Below are positions 16,723 through 27,300 of a stretch of 64,000 nt of DNA, in pieces. Position 1 is the stretch's first letter, and each line of letters begins with the position of its first letter. Origin of the DNA: Acidobacteriota bacterium (GTDB lineage Bacteria; Acidobacteriota; Vicinamibacteria; Marinacidobacterales; Marinacidobacteraceae); assembly GCA_022826825.1 (NCBI GenBank), contig JAJDUD010000061.1:124001-188000 (forward strand). The letters run 5' to 3'. A program made the position numbers and the translations under genes. The notes beneath the pieces were generated by a model that was given only the letters and a program-made list of their open reading frames with translations, made no database searches and was not told where the DNA came from.

Positions 16723-18532
16723 GCGCGCCCCTTCTTTCGAGAAGGCGGAAGTGGAGCCAGGTGGCGGCGAAGACGACGCCGAAGAGAATCCAGCTCATCG
16801 CGGCCGCGTTGCCGAACCGGAGAAACTCCCACGCCTCCCGGTAGATGTGGTAGACGGCGACGTCGGTCGCCCCCAGCGGCCCGCCCTCGGTCATGACGTA
16901 GACGAGGCTGAAGACCTGGAACGAACCGATCACCGACGTGACCAGCACGAAGAAGAGCGTGTGGCGGAGTCCGGGCAGCGTGATGTGCCGGAAGCGCTGC
17001 CACGGGCCGGCGCCGTCCACCTTCGCGGCGTCGTACCAGACGCGGGGAATGGCCGCCAGTCCGGCCTGAAAGACGACCATCTGGTACCCCACGACCATCC
17101 AGACGCCGATCACCATCAGGCTGACGAGCGCGACGTCCGGCGAGGTGAGCCACGCGACCGGTCCGATCCCGATGGCGCCCAGCGCCCGGTTCGCGAGCCC
17201 GTAGCCGTCGTTGAGGAGCCACTTCCAGACGACCGCGATCGCCACCACGCTCGTGACGCTGGGCAGGAACAGGGCGAGACGCGCCCAGCGGACGGCCCGC
17301 CGCGACTCCCTGGTGAGGAGCGCCAGCGCGAGCGCGACGGCCATCGCCGCCGGGACGTGCAGCGTGAAGACGCCGGTGTTCAAGATCGCCGACCACCAGC
17401 CGCCGTCACTCAGGAGGGCGCGGTAGTTCTCGAGTCCCACGAATGGGTGGGCGGGGTCGACGAGACGCCAGTCGTGCAGGGAGATCCACAGCGAGAAGAG
17501 CAGGGGGCCGAAGGTGAAGACCAGTAGAAGGGCTGCCGCGGGGGCGAGGAATCCCCACGCCGCGAGCGTCCTCGCGAGGGCGCGGGGACGCGCGGCGAGG
17601 GGCAGGAGGAAGAGGACGAGCGAAACCACAAGGGCGGACCCGATCGCCGAGGCGATCAGCGCGACGGTCGGGGAGCTGGTTTCTTCGTAGCCGAGGAAGA
17701 CGAGGTGCAGGGTGCCCGCCGGGGTCTCCGCCCGCCCGGCGGGTCCCTCACGCAGCGCGACGGCCCCCCCGTGGTAGGTGGCGCCGCCGGCCACGACCGT
17801 GTAGCGCGGGGCGGAGCGGAGTTGCGGGTCGGCGGCGATCGCTTCGCCGGCCTCCCGGGGCATGGTCCAGATCCGGTCCGGTTCACCAAGCGCGGCGCCG
17901 CTCGCCCAGGGAAGGCCGGCGACGCGGGCAGCCGCTTCGGGGTCCGCACCGGCCGCCCCGGCGATCCCGGCCGCGCGAAGGCCGCGGGCGAGGCGAGCGC
18001 TGCTGACCGCTCCCAGTTCCCCGTGCGCCCATTGCTGCGCGGCAGCCGCGACGAGCGCAAACAGGGCGGCGCAGAGCAGCGTGGCCGCGGCGGGATAGCG
18101 GGACGGCGGCGGAGCCCGGCGCCTGGCCGCAGCCCACGCCGCCATGCACAGCACCCCGAGCAAGGCGAGAACGAAAGCGGCCCACGGCCACCCGTTTCCC
18201 TCGTCGGCCGGCTCGACCGCAATCCACGCGGCCGGCTGCAGCGCGCCGGCCCGGTAGGCAAAGGCTCCCGGCCCGGATCCTCCCGCTTCCGGCGCCACGA
18301 TCCGGGCGCGACCGTCGAGCAGCGATACGACGTCCGCCTCCGTAACGCCCGGTACCTCATACAGGGAGGCCGCCGCGCGGGCTTCCTCGCGGGTCGCTTG
18401 CTCCCGGGCGCCGGAGAGCGCGTCCGCGGCCACCAACAGGATCACGGCGGTCGCCGCGGCGGCCGCACCGGTCGCCACGAGAGGGGTGACCCCGGCCGCG
18501 CCGGCGGCGTTCGTCGCACCCGCGCCGCTCAC
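16715..18532 (-). CDS. Carbohydrate ABC transporter permease, MalF type, with enlarged N-terminus
   Basis: The second channel subunit, 605 residues. I place the start at GTG 18532, whose GTGA overlaps the stop of the binding-protein gene; the open frame continues upstream, but there it shadows that gene. The C-terminal 290 or so residues are an ordinary MalF/UgpA permease (FLAPAAALLLVFTFGPLLF and AAKVDGAGPWQRFRHITLPG, the EAA loop). The N-terminal 310 or so are extra: a membrane segment, about 45 polar residues, two more membrane segments, then a periplasmic stretch of roughly 110 residues before another hydrophobic segment. This resembles in spirit the large P2 loop of E. coli MalF but differs in layout. 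It may help dock the binding protein. Confidence 0.85.
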   Translation of the reverse strand: MSGAGATNAAGAAGVTPLVATGAAAAATAVILLVAADALSGAREQATREEARAAASLYEVPGVTEADVVSLLDGRARIVAPEAGGSGPGAFAYRAGALQPAAWIAVEPADEGNGWPWAAFVLALLGVLCMAAWAAARRRAPPPSRYPAAATLLCAALFALVAAAAQQWAHGELGAVSSARLARGLRAAGIAGAAGADPEAAARVAGLPWASGAALGEPDRIWTMPREAGEAIAADPQLRSAPRYTVVAGGATYHGGAVALREGPAGRAETPAGTLHLVFLGYEETSSPTVALIASAIGSALVVSLVLFLLPLAARPRALARTLAAWGFLAPAAALLLVFTFGPLLFSLWISLHDWRLVDPAHPFVGLENYRALLSDGGWWSAILNTGVFTLHVPAAMAVALALALLTRESRRAVRWARLALFLPSVTSVVAIAVVWKWLLNDGYGLANRALGAIGIGPVAWLTSPDVALVSLMVIGVWMVVGYQMVVFQAGLAAIPRVWYDAAKVDGAGPWQRFRHITLPGLRHTLFFVLVTSVIGSFQVFSLVYVMTEGGPLGATDVAVYHIYREAWEFLRFGNAAAMSWILFGVVFAATWLHFRLLERRGAHA

Positions 18533-19851
18533 CGCGCCAGCACCTCGTCCACCCGGCGCGCCACCTCCGCCGCGCTGACCTCGAGAGGCTCGCCGATGAG
18601 CAGCCGCCGATCCATGATCTCCACCGCCAGCCTCTCGACCCGGGAGAAGTCGCGCACGGTCGCGCCCCAGGTCATCCGGGCCCGTTCCGCCAGCGCGACG
18701 AACGCGTCCTCCACCCCGGTAGGGTCGGCGGCGGCGATCTCCGCGGCGACGTCGACCCGCGTCGGGATCGCCAGACCCGAGCGCGCCCGGATCCGCTGCG
18801 CCTCGGGCGAGGCGAGAAAACCCGCCAGGTCGATCGCCTGGCGGAGATTCGCCGCGTTCGGAGGCACTGCCCAGCCGGACGCGTAGAGAACGCTCGTCGC
18901 GCCCGGCTGCGACGCATGGTGCGGAATCGGCAGGATCGCCAGGTCCAGCGCGCCGGCCCGGACCAGGTCGCGGAAGACGGGGAGGGTCCAGTGCCCGGAC
19001 AGCAGGAACGCCTGTCCGCCCGAAGCGAACCGGGCCTCCCGCCCCGGGTCCGCCTGCTGGACGAACTGGGCGCCCGGCGTCAGGCCCTCGTCGGCCAGTT
19101 CGGTGAGAAAGGCGTAGGCGGAGAGCGCCGCCGGGCCGTCGAGGTAGCCCGCGGCGCGGTCCCCGCCGGGCGCGAGGATGTCTCCGCCCGCCGACCAGAC
19201 GAACGGCACCCACTGGAAGAGGTTGCGGGGGAAATCGAACCCGTAGACATCCGGTCGGCCGTCCCCGTCCCGATCGGTGGTTGCCGACCGGGCCGCGCGG
19301 CGGAACTCCTCCCAGGTCCAGCCGTCCGCCCAGGCGTCGGCTTCCGCCCCTGCACCCCCCCCGATCCCCGCGCCCGCCAGCACCGCGCGGTTCGCGTAGA
19401 TGACCATCGGGGTGAAGTCCTTGGGCAGCGCGAACAGGGACCGGCCGCGCCGAAACGCCTCCAGCACCTGCGGGAAGATCCGGTCGGCGCGGAAGTTCAG
19501 CGCCGTCTGGTACGGCGCCAGGTCCACCGCCAGCCCCCGGTCCACGAACGTGGGGATGTCGGGCGAGTCGAGGAGGTACACGTCGGGGGGGTGGCCCGCC
19601 GCGATGGAGGTGAGGAGCCGTTCCTCGTATCCGTTCGGCGCGGACTCGAGGAGGACGCGGGTCCCCGGGCGCAGGGCCTCGTAGCGATCCGCGACCTGCT
19701 GCTCGATCTCGAGTTCGTAACCGCCTGCCCAGAGCGCGACCCGAAGGGTGGTGGCGCCGGGCGAGACGCCGGAAGCCGCTGGAAAGCAGCCGATGGCGGC
19801 GAGGGACAGGGCGGCGGGAAAGAGGATCCGGCGAACGACGGTCGCGGTCAC
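18529..19851 (-). CDS. ABC transporter sugar-binding lipoprotein
   Basis: A 440-residue solute-binding protein of the MalE/UgpB type. Starting at GTG 19851 (GTGA overlap with the ATPase gene) it begins with a lipoprotein signal ending LAAIGC, so it is lipid-anchored on the periplasmic side. Typical family stretches are EIEQQVADRYEALRPGT, AAGHPPDVYLLDSPDIPTFV and LYASGWAVPPNAANLRQAID. It would deliver the sugar to the two permeases encoded immediately downstream. An earlier in-frame start would place about 30 residues before the signal and is less likely. Confidence 0.9.
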   Translation of the reverse strand: MTATVVRRILFPAALSLAAIGCFPAASGVSPGATTLRVALWAGGYELEIEQQVADRYEALRPGTRVLLESAPNGYEERLLTSIAAGHPPDVYLLDSPDIPTFVDRGLAVDLAPYQTALNFRADRIFPQVLEAFRRGRSLFALPKDFTPMVIYANRAVLAGAGIGGGAGAEADAWADGWTWEEFRRAARSATTDRDGDGRPDVYGFDFPRNLFQWVPFVWSAGGDILAPGGDRAAGYLDGPAALSAYAFLTELADEGLTPGAQFVQQADPGREARFASGGQAFLLSGHWTLPVFRDLVRAGALDLAILPIPHHASQPGATSVLYASGWAVPPNAANLRQAIDLAGFLASPEAQRIRARSGLAIPTRVDVAAEIAAADPTGVEDAFVALAERARMTWGATVRDFSRVERLAVEIMDRRLLIGEPLEVSAAEVARRVDEVLAR

Positions 19852-21011
19852 GCCGGGGTTCCTGGATGCGAACCCCGGCCCGGCTGCGGCGCCGCACCGG
19901 TCCGGCTGCCGTCCGGGCCGAAGAGATGCGTCCGCTGCCACGCGACCGAGACGTCCACGCGGTCTCCGGCCGCGATGCGCAGCGCGGAGGGCGCCCGCGC
20001 CACCCAGGCCGCATCGTCCGGCCCGTCGAGATGAATCCGCTGCTCGCTGCCGAGCGACTCGACGCGCAGGGCGGTTGCGGTGAACTCGGGGGACGGGTGC
20101 GGGCCGGGGCGCGTACCCGCGGAACCCGGCGGCGGCCCGGAGGCGGGAGGGGCGACGACGGCGACCGTGAGGTCCTCGGGTCGGACGCCCAGCGTGGCTT
20201 CGGGGTGGGGCGAGGATCCCGGGAAGACGAATGGGCCGCCCGCGAGGCGGCCCTCCCCGTCGCGGGCCAGACGGAGCCGGTTCATGGGAGGCGATCCCAC
20301 GAAGGCGGCCACGAAGAGGTTGGCGGGACGCCGGTAAATCTCGTGCGGCGTCCCCAGTTGCTGCACCCGGCCGCGGTCCATCACCGCCACCCGCTGGCCG
20401 AGCGAGAGCGCCTCGACCTGGTCGTGCGTGACGAAGATCATGGTCGTTCCGAGGCGGCGGTGGAGCGCGGCGATCTCGTCGCGGGTCTGCAGCCGCAGCG
20501 CGGCGTCCAGGTTCGACAGCGGCTCGTCAAAAAGGAAGACGCCGGGGTCGCGCACCATCGCCCGTCCCAGCGCCACCCGCTGCTGCTGTCCTCCCGAGAG
20601 TTGGCCGGGACGCCGCGACAGGAGCCCACCGAGCCCCAGCACTTCGGCTACCTCGCTCACGCGACGCCCGATCTCGGCCGGACCCGCGCCGCGTACCCGG
20701 AGGCCGAAGCCCAGGTTCTCGGCGACGGTCATGTGCGGGTAGAGGGCATAGCTCTGGAACACCATCGCCACGTCGCGGCTGCCCGGCGCGACCTCGTCCA
20801 CGCACCGGTCCCCGATCCACACCTCTCCCGCGTCGTGCTCCTCCAGGCCGGCGATGAGGCGCAGCAGCGTGCTCTTGCCGCACCCCGACGGACCCACCAG
20901 CACCATGAGTTCGCCGGGGCGGATCTCGAGATCGACGTCCGCCACGGCCGTCACGTCCCCGAAACGCTTCCGGACGCCCTTCAGCACCACCGCCCGCGGC
21001 TCGCGTGTCAT
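19848..21011 (-). CDS. Carbohydrate ABC transporter ATPase, MalK/UgpC type
   Basis: The 387-residue ATPase that powers the importer. Walker A GPSGCGKST, signature LSGGQQQRVALGRA, Walker B VFLFDEPLSNLDA and switch FVTHDQVEA are all intact, followed by the TOBE/MOP regulatory domain (EATLGVRPEDLTVAVV). The ATG at 21011 sits in an ATGA overlap with the stop of the preceding glycosidase gene. ATPase, binding protein and both permeases are encoded in order with four- or eight-base overlaps, so the importer is complete. Confidence 0.93.
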   Translation of the reverse strand: MTREPRAVVLKGVRKRFGDVTAVADVDLEIRPGELMVLVGPSGCGKSTLLRLIAGLEEHDAGEVWIGDRCVDEVAPGSRDVAMVFQSYALYPHMTVAENLGFGLRVRGAGPAEIGRRVSEVAEVLGLGGLLSRRPGQLSGGQQQRVALGRAMVRDPGVFLFDEPLSNLDAALRLQTRDEIAALHRRLGTTMIFVTHDQVEALSLGQRVAVMDRGRVQQLGTPHEIYRRPANLFVAAFVGSPPMNRLRLARDGEGRLAGGPFVFPGSSPHPEATLGVRPEDLTVAVVAPPASGPPPGSAGTRPGPHPSPEFTATALRVESLGSEQRIHLDGPDDAAWVARAPSALRIAAGDRVDVSVAWQRTHLFGPDGSRTGAAPQPGRGSHPGTPA

Positions 21012-23221
21012 CGGCGCCGCCCCTCGTCCAGCGTCTCCCACCCCACCCGGAGCGCCCGCTCCCGGGTCCCCTCGTAGCGCGCCGCGTCCACCGCCAGCGA
21101 GACCCGCCCGTCGTCGAGCTCCACCGCGACGTTGCGCCCGCGGACGCGCACCGGTCCCAGCCGCACCCGGGACAGCCCGTGCGGCAGCGGCCACACCTCG
21201 ACGCCCTCCTCGTCGAGGTGAAGCCCGGCGATTCCCCGGGCGAGCAGGTCCACCACCCACGAGTGCTGGTAATCGTCGATGCCGCGGAAGTGGCAGGCCC
21301 GCCCGGTGTAGGGGTTGTAGTGCTCGAAGGAGTTGGGTCGGCCCGGATCGCCGCCTTCGAACATGAGATGCACGAAGCGGGCGAGCCGGTTCGCGGCCAG
21401 CTCCCCCGCGCGCCGGTTCCCGCGCCGCCAGGCGCGGAGCAGCCCTTCGATCACGTGGCTGGTCGTCATCGGCCACACGCGGCCGTTCCACGGGCAGTTG
21501 CGCCGCTTCCCGCGCCAGACTCCCTCAGCGGAGAAACGGGGGTCGTCCACGCTCGACGACGGCAGCGGAAAGGGGGTGCCGAAGGTCCGCGGGTCCTCGA
21601 GGTGGTCCATCAGGGCGTCGAGGCGGAGGGCGTCCACGCGGCCGGTCAGCAGCGGGTAGAAGCCCACCGCGGCCTTGACGCCGGTGCGTTCGAAGGTGCG
21701 GCCGTCCACGTCGGTGAAGAGGCGCGCCTCGGGGCACCACATGCGCTCCATGATCGCGCTTTGGCAACGCATCTGCAGCGCCTGCCAGTCGGAGGCGTCG
21801 CCCGGCCGCCCGACCCGCCCGGCGAGCCTGGCGAGCGCGCGGAAGAGCTGATGGGCGTAGACGGTCACGTCAATGCCCTTGAGGCGCAGGCGCGGCTGCC
21901 AGCCGCGCACGTCCGCCTCCGCGTCGACCGCCATGTACCGCGACATGTACTCCTGTCCCGTCTCGAAGTGGTTCACGACGGTGAACATGCCCGAGCCCTC
22001 GGGGTCGCGCGAACGGTTCAGCCAGCGGGCGTAGCGGGACAGGCCCTCGTAGCAGCGGGCGAGGGCGGCGGGTTCGGGGTGCATCGCGTGCACCGCGAGC
22101 AGCGAGTCGCCCCAGTTCGCGTGGTAGAAGTCGGTGCGTTCGAGGTGGTTCGGGTAGAGCCGTCCGTGCAGCGACCCGTCCTCCTTCTGGTTGTCGAGGA
22201 AGTTGAGGAGCGATCCCCACGCCTCGCGCCCGCTCTCGCGCCAGCGCATCTCCATCATGTGGCACTGCGCGCTGTAGGTGATCGGGACGTGGAAGTACTC
22301 GATCCCCTCCGCAATACAGGGATGGCGCACGTTGCCCGAACGGCCCTCGATGCGGTTGAGCCCCAGGCCGTGGATGCGGTAGTCGAAATAGCGGTCGAGC
22401 CGGGGATCGCCGCAGGAGAAGGCGGGGAAGCCGGCGAAGAAGGACTCCCAGGTGAGGCGATCGGCCGGCGCCCGGATCCCTTCCCACGGTGGATCGGACA
22501 GCCGCGGGTCGAGATGCATGCGGAGCGCGAGGGGCCCCTGGTCCGCGGCGGGAACGGGAAACGCCACCGCCGTCCAGATCCAGCCGCTCCGACCGTCGGC
22601 GGGCTCGGGGATACCGCCAGCGTCCTCGATGTCCGCGGTCTCCCCTTCCGCGAAGGGTGACACCGTCCAGTCGGGATCAGCGCCGCCCTCTGAAAGAAGA
22701 ATCCGGCGCCACGCGGGAACGCCGCACCCCCGGATCTCCATCCCGACCGACAGCTCCTGCCCGGCCCGGTCGGTGAGGCGTCGCACCCACCGCACGCCCC
22801 CGGAGGAGGGGCGCATCCCGGACACCCCCCGGGAAACCGATGCCGCCGGCTGGGCCGTGAACGCGACGAGGAATCCCGCGGCCGCTCCGGGGGGGAGTGT
22901 CCAGGCGCTCTGGAGGATCCCGCCGGGGAGGACCTGCCGCGTCTCGACCGCCAGCTCGCCCCCGCCGTTCCGCCACTCGGCGACCAGCGCGCCCGGGCGC
23001 CAGCGGAGTCCGGCAGGTCCCGCCGACAGCGGAATCTCCGCGCCCGAGCCGTCCAGCAGGGCCACCGAAAAGCAGGGTCCCACCTCGTGCTGCAGCAGAT
23101 GGGCCGCGTCCCAGAATCCGGGCCGGTGCAGCCAGCGGGGAAACGGCGGCGCCCAGAGCACCCCGTCGAGTCCTCCCAGGCACCACTTGTCGGGCCGGGC
23201 GAGGGCTTCGATGCGGCTCAC
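21008..23221 (-). CDS. Cytoplasmic glycoside hydrolase, MGH1/GH63-like
   Basis: A 737-residue protein without a signal peptide. It has an N-terminal beta-sandwich of about 260 residues and then an (alpha/alpha)6 barrel: DRYFDYRIHGLGLNRIEG, EGIEYFHVPITYSAQCH, NCPWNGRVWPMTTSHVIEG and HYNPYTGRACHFRGIDDYQH resemble the mannosylglycerate-hydrolase-like/GH63 group. It is the first gene of the importer operon and overlaps the ATPase gene by four bases, which suggests it acts on the imported sugar. The locus thus has two cytoplasmic glycosidases and one exported one. The exact glycoside is not predictable from sequence. Confidence 0.78.
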   Translation of the reverse strand: MSRIEALARPDKWCLGGLDGVLWAPPFPRWLHRPGFWDAAHLLQHEVGPCFSVALLDGSGAEIPLSAGPAGLRWRPGALVAEWRNGGGELAVETRQVLPGGILQSAWTLPPGAAAGFLVAFTAQPAASVSRGVSGMRPSSGGVRWVRRLTDRAGQELSVGMEIRGCGVPAWRRILLSEGGADPDWTVSPFAEGETADIEDAGGIPEPADGRSGWIWTAVAFPVPAADQGPLALRMHLDPRLSDPPWEGIRAPADRLTWESFFAGFPAFSCGDPRLDRYFDYRIHGLGLNRIEGRSGNVRHPCIAEGIEYFHVPITYSAQCHMMEMRWRESGREAWGSLLNFLDNQKEDGSLHGRLYPNHLERTDFYHANWGDSLLAVHAMHPEPAALARCYEGLSRYARWLNRSRDPEGSGMFTVVNHFETGQEYMSRYMAVDAEADVRGWQPRLRLKGIDVTVYAHQLFRALARLAGRVGRPGDASDWQALQMRCQSAIMERMWCPEARLFTDVDGRTFERTGVKAAVGFYPLLTGRVDALRLDALMDHLEDPRTFGTPFPLPSSSVDDPRFSAEGVWRGKRRNCPWNGRVWPMTTSHVIEGLLRAWRRGNRRAGELAANRLARFVHLMFEGGDPGRPNSFEHYNPYTGRACHFRGIDDYQHSWVVDLLARGIAGLHLDEEGVEVWPLPHGLSRVRLGPVRVRGRNVAVELDDGRVSLAVDAARYEGTRERALRVGWETLDEGRRR

Positions 23222-23287
23222 GTGTCGATCCCGGTCAGAACGCCATCATACGGCGCATCAGGCCCCCGGGCGCCGGGCCCGTCCGGA

Positions 23288-24289
23288 TCAGGCGGAGTCG
23301 CGACCTCGAAACCAGTTCACCGTCTCCAACAGGGTGACCCGGCCGTCGCGGGGGTCGTGGCCCAGTTCCCGCGCCGCCTTTTCGGAACTGAAATACCAGT
23401 AGCAGGCGGCCATTTCCCGGCTGATGCGGTCCACCGCCGGTTCCCGCCCCACCTGACGCGCAACCTCCTCGGTGAGCAGCGCGCCCGCGGTGTAGAGGCC
23501 GCGCGAGAGCCGCAGGCGCGGCGCGGGCGAGCCGGACACCTCCCCGAGGCGGGCGAAGAAGTCCTGGAAGCTCCAGTTGTGTCCGCCCAGCAGGTAGCGC
23601 TGGCCGCTCCGTCCCTTCGCCATCGCGGCCACGACCCCGGCCGCCGCATCGCGGACATCCACGAAGTTCAATCCGCCCGGCGGAATCACGCTGAGCTGGC
23701 CGGACAGGAACCGCAGCACGTCCCCGGTCGAGGACAGCCGTTCGTCCCCGGGGCCGAGGAGCAGCGACGGGTTCACGATCACCACCTCGATTTCCCCGGC
23801 GTCGGCGAGCAGCGCGCGCTCCTGCAACCACTTGCTCCGGTAGTAGGGCCAGCGTCCGATCAGCTCGATGGGAACGGGCGCCTTTTCGTCGCAGTCGGGC
23901 TCCGGCTCGCGCGAAACCGCAGTGGTTCCGCTGGTGGACACGAGCAGGATCCGCTCCACGCCCGCCCGCCGGGCGGCCGCCGCCAGCGTGCGGGTGCCGT
24001 CCACGTGAACCCGCTGGAGACTGGCGGCGGCGTCCGGATCGCGGGAGACCCGCCCGGCGAGGTGGAAGACCCTCCCCACGCCATCGAGCGCCGCCTCCAG
24101 TCCCGTTCCCGAGACCACGTCGCCGACCACGACGTCCACGCCGCGGGCCGAGAGTTCGGGCGCGGGCTGGCGGGCCAGCACCCGAACGGGCTCGCGTTCC
24201 TCGAGCAGCAGGGGCAGCAGATGACTGCCGAGAAAGCCGGTGGCGCCGGTGACCAGTACCGGAGCGGCTGGAAGAGTCGCTTCGGTCAC
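23288..24289 (-). CDS. NAD(P)-dependent epimerase/reductase (extended SDR)
   Basis: A 333-residue Rossmann enzyme: TGATGFLGSHLL binds the cofactor near residue 15, and YYRSK supplies the catalytic Tyr-xxx-Lys. It looks like the dihydroflavonol reductase/3-beta-HSD branch of extended SDRs. I choose GTG 24289 because the conserved fold begins ten residues later and the frame upstream overlaps the neighbouring gene. It lies 22 bases after the big lipid enzyme gene and probably shares its transcript, so a role in reducing or isomerising a lipid intermediate is plausible. The sugar operon follows 66 bases later. Confidence 0.82.
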   Translation of the reverse strand: MTEATLPAAPVLVTGATGFLGSHLLPLLLEEREPVRVLARQPAPELSARGVDVVVGDVVSGTGLEAALDGVGRVFHLAGRVSRDPDAAASLQRVHVDGTRTLAAAARRAGVERILLVSTSGTTAVSREPEPDCDEKAPVPIELIGRWPYYRSKWLQERALLADAGEIEVVIVNPSLLLGPGDERLSSTGDVLRFLSGQLSVIPPGGLNFVDVRDAAAGVVAAMAKGRSGQRYLLGGHNWSFQDFFARLGEVSGSPAPRLRLSRGLYTAGALLTEEVARQVGREPAVDRISREMAACYWYFSSEKAARELGHDPRDGRVTLLETVNWFRGRDSA

Positions 24290-24311
24290 GGTAGGGCCCG
24301 GTCGCCGTTCT

Positions 24312-27300
24312 TCAGCCGACGGGGGTCGGATCGGGTACCCGGTCGTTCGCCGGTGAAGCGGCGGAACCTGAGGACTTCTGGCTGGTTGGCTCCGCGCTCT
24401 CGAGGATGCGCGCCGCCTCCTCGTCAAGCTGGATCGGCTCCTGACGCCCCAGGCGCTCGACCATGGTCTGAACGAGTCCGGTCACCCGACCTTCCGCAAC
24501 CGCGGCCCGGACCCCTCCCCCGGCGAAGCGAAGCAGGAAATCGTGGGAGAGGAACGGTCCGATCCGCGCCGCCACGGTGCGCGAACGGAGCCCGACGGCG
24601 CCGGGGGGGAACGCTCCCCAGGTATCGAGATGGATCGGCAACACGCCGACCCGGCAGCGGTACGCCAGGTGCGCGAACCCGCGCCGGAACTTCTGGATCT
24701 GCCCGCTCCGGGACCTCGTTCCTTCCGGGAACACCAGCACGCTGTAGCCCTGGTTGAGGTATCCCGCGGCGCGGTCCAGCGACTCCCGGAGCGAGCCGCG
24801 GCGTTCCATCGGTACGAGGTTCGTGAAGTTGCCGAAGAAGGTGCGTTTCACCCGGTTGTCGAAGAAGTAGTCGGCGGCGGCCAGGGCCAACAGGTTCGCC
24901 CCCGCGTCGCCCAGAGCCATCTTCACGAGCCCCATGTCGAGATGGGACCCGTGATTCGCCACCACCAGGTAGTTCGTGTGGTTCGGCACGTGCGCCCGAC
25001 CCGTGAAGGTGGGCTCCAGCACCTGGTGGTAGAACCAGTGCTGGACCTCGGTCAGGGCCGCACGCCCGGCCTTGGCCACCGCGGGCGGGATCTCGATCTC
25101 GTCCTCGTCCCGCTTCTTCCGGGATTCAGCGCGGCGTGGACGGCGGCCCCGAACGCCCGCCTCGGGCGTCCGCACGGCGAGCACCAGCTCCTCGATGGTG
25201 TTCATGTTGGCCAGGGCCTCGGGAGACGCCGACTCACCGAATTCACTGTCGAGCCCGGCCGCGAGTTCGTTGTACATGAGGCTGTCGAAGCCCAGCTCCG
25301 CGAAGGAGGACGAGGTCCGGATCTCCGCAACGGGACGCTCGCAGATGGCGGCGATGAGCTCCAGAATCCTGTTCCCCGAGAAGGCCTCCTCGCCGGATGC
25401 GGCGGCCGCTTCGCGGCGCCGGTCGCGCAGCCAGCGCACGAGCTCGGCCCGTTTCACCTTGCGGGTCGCCGTCCGGGGGAGCGTCCCGTCCGTGAACTCG
25501 ACGGTCTTGATCCGCTTGTGCAGGGGCAATCGGGACGAAACGGAGCGGAAGTGGGTCTCGATGCGCTGCCGGCCTTCCGGGGTCTTCTCCTTGGGGACGA
25601 CGACCGCCGCCACCTGCTCGGCCACCCCGTCGGGAAGCCCGACCACGGCGAGTTCGGCGATCAGGTCCGGCGCGGCGTAGACCTCTTCCACTTCGTCCGG
25701 GTAGATGTTCTTGCCGCCGCTGTCCACGATCACGTCCTTGCGGCGGCCGACCAGGAAGAGGTGCCCGTCGTTGTCGCGGCGTCCCAGGTCTCCCGTGTAG
25801 AGCCAACCGTCGCGAAGCGCTTCCGCCGTCGCCTCCTCGTTTCCGTAGTACCCCGCCATGACGTTCGGGCCCTTCGCCGCGACCTCGCCGACCCCCGAAG
25901 CGTCGGGGTCCACGATGCGGATCTCGATCCCGGGGAGCGCCTTGCCGACGCTGCCGATGGGGACGGGGCCGTCCGGCGAGGTCACCGTCAACACGGGGGC
26001 GGCTTCCGTGAGCCCGTAGCCCTGGGCGATGTGGAACCCGAGGCCGCGGAATGCCTTCCAGGTCGATTCGGAGAGCGCGGAAGCGCCGCTGATCAGGTAG
26101 CGGATCCTGCCTCCCAGCGCGGTGTGCACCGGAAGGAAGACCGCGGGCCCGATGTTGACTCCGGTGTCCTCCCGGAGGAGGTGCGCCGCGTCGATCAGGG
26201 CGGTGGCGAGGTCTTCCGCCCGCTGCGACCGCTCGGCGAAGGGAGCCAGGATGCGCCGACGCAGGAGATCCCAGAGGGCCGGCACTCCCACGATGCAGGT
26301 GGTGTGCCCCTTCTGCAGCTCGGTGTTGATGGCTTCGGGGCCGACCTCCTCCAGATAGGCGATCTGGGCGCCCCGCGAGAGCGGCAGCAGGAAGCCGGTG
26401 GTGAACTCGAAGGAATGGTGGAGGGGGAGGATGCTGAGCGCACCGTCCTTCTCGTCGATGTCGTACACCGACAGCAGCTTGGCCACCAGCGAGGTGAAGT
26501 TCCGGTGCGTCAGCATCACCCCCTTGGGCGTGCCGGTCGTCCCGGACGTGAAGAGAATGGAGGCCAGCGCCGCCGGGCTGGTCCGGACGGACTTCGCGGG
26601 CGCCGTTTCCTCGTCCTCTCCATCCTCCAGCGCGAAGACGTCCCGGAACGGGTGGGCGGGGGCGGGCGGCCCGGCGCCGTTATCGCCGGCAAGCCCCGAA
26701 TGCCGCTCGAACAGCGCATCGCTCATCAGGACCGCCCTGGCGTCTCCGAGCCGGAGCAGCCGGACGATCTCCTCGCGCCGCAGGTCGCGTTCGAGGGGAA
26801 TGGCGGTCGCCCCGATCCGCTGGATGGCGAAGTACGCCATGCCCCATTCGGGGGAGTTCTCTCCGATCAGCCCGACGTGGTCGCCGGCGGCGAGCCCTCG
26901 GGCAGCCAGGAACGCGGCCCCCCGGAGAACGCACTCCCGGAGATCGGCGTAGGTGTAGCGCTCCTCACGGCCGCCGCGGGTGATCCGCATCGCGACCCGC
27001 CCGGCGTGGTTCTTGGTACAGGCCTCGAACAGCTCGTTGATCGTCCGGTAGGTGTAGACGCGCTTTTGCGCGCGCCGCTGGCCGCGTTCCTGGTCCTCGA
27101 GCGCCGGGAACACCCATCGCTCGAGGCCCGGCAGGTGTACGTGGAGCCAGTAGTCGTACCAGTCGATTTCCTCGGGATTGAAGAAGAGCTTTCCTTCGTT
27201 TCCGTCGAGCCGGGAGAAGAGATCGTGCGTGTTGTCGGCGCGGAAAATGAACTCCTCGCCGGCGATGAAGGGCCGGAACGTGTGGTACTGCCGCTCGCCC

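Noticed and set aside
16715-20014. Reading the MalF gene as one 1099-residue protein.
   Set aside because: The upstream part overlaps the clearly real binding-protein gene in another frame and is low-complexity. The GTG at 18532 in a GTGA overlap explains the true start.
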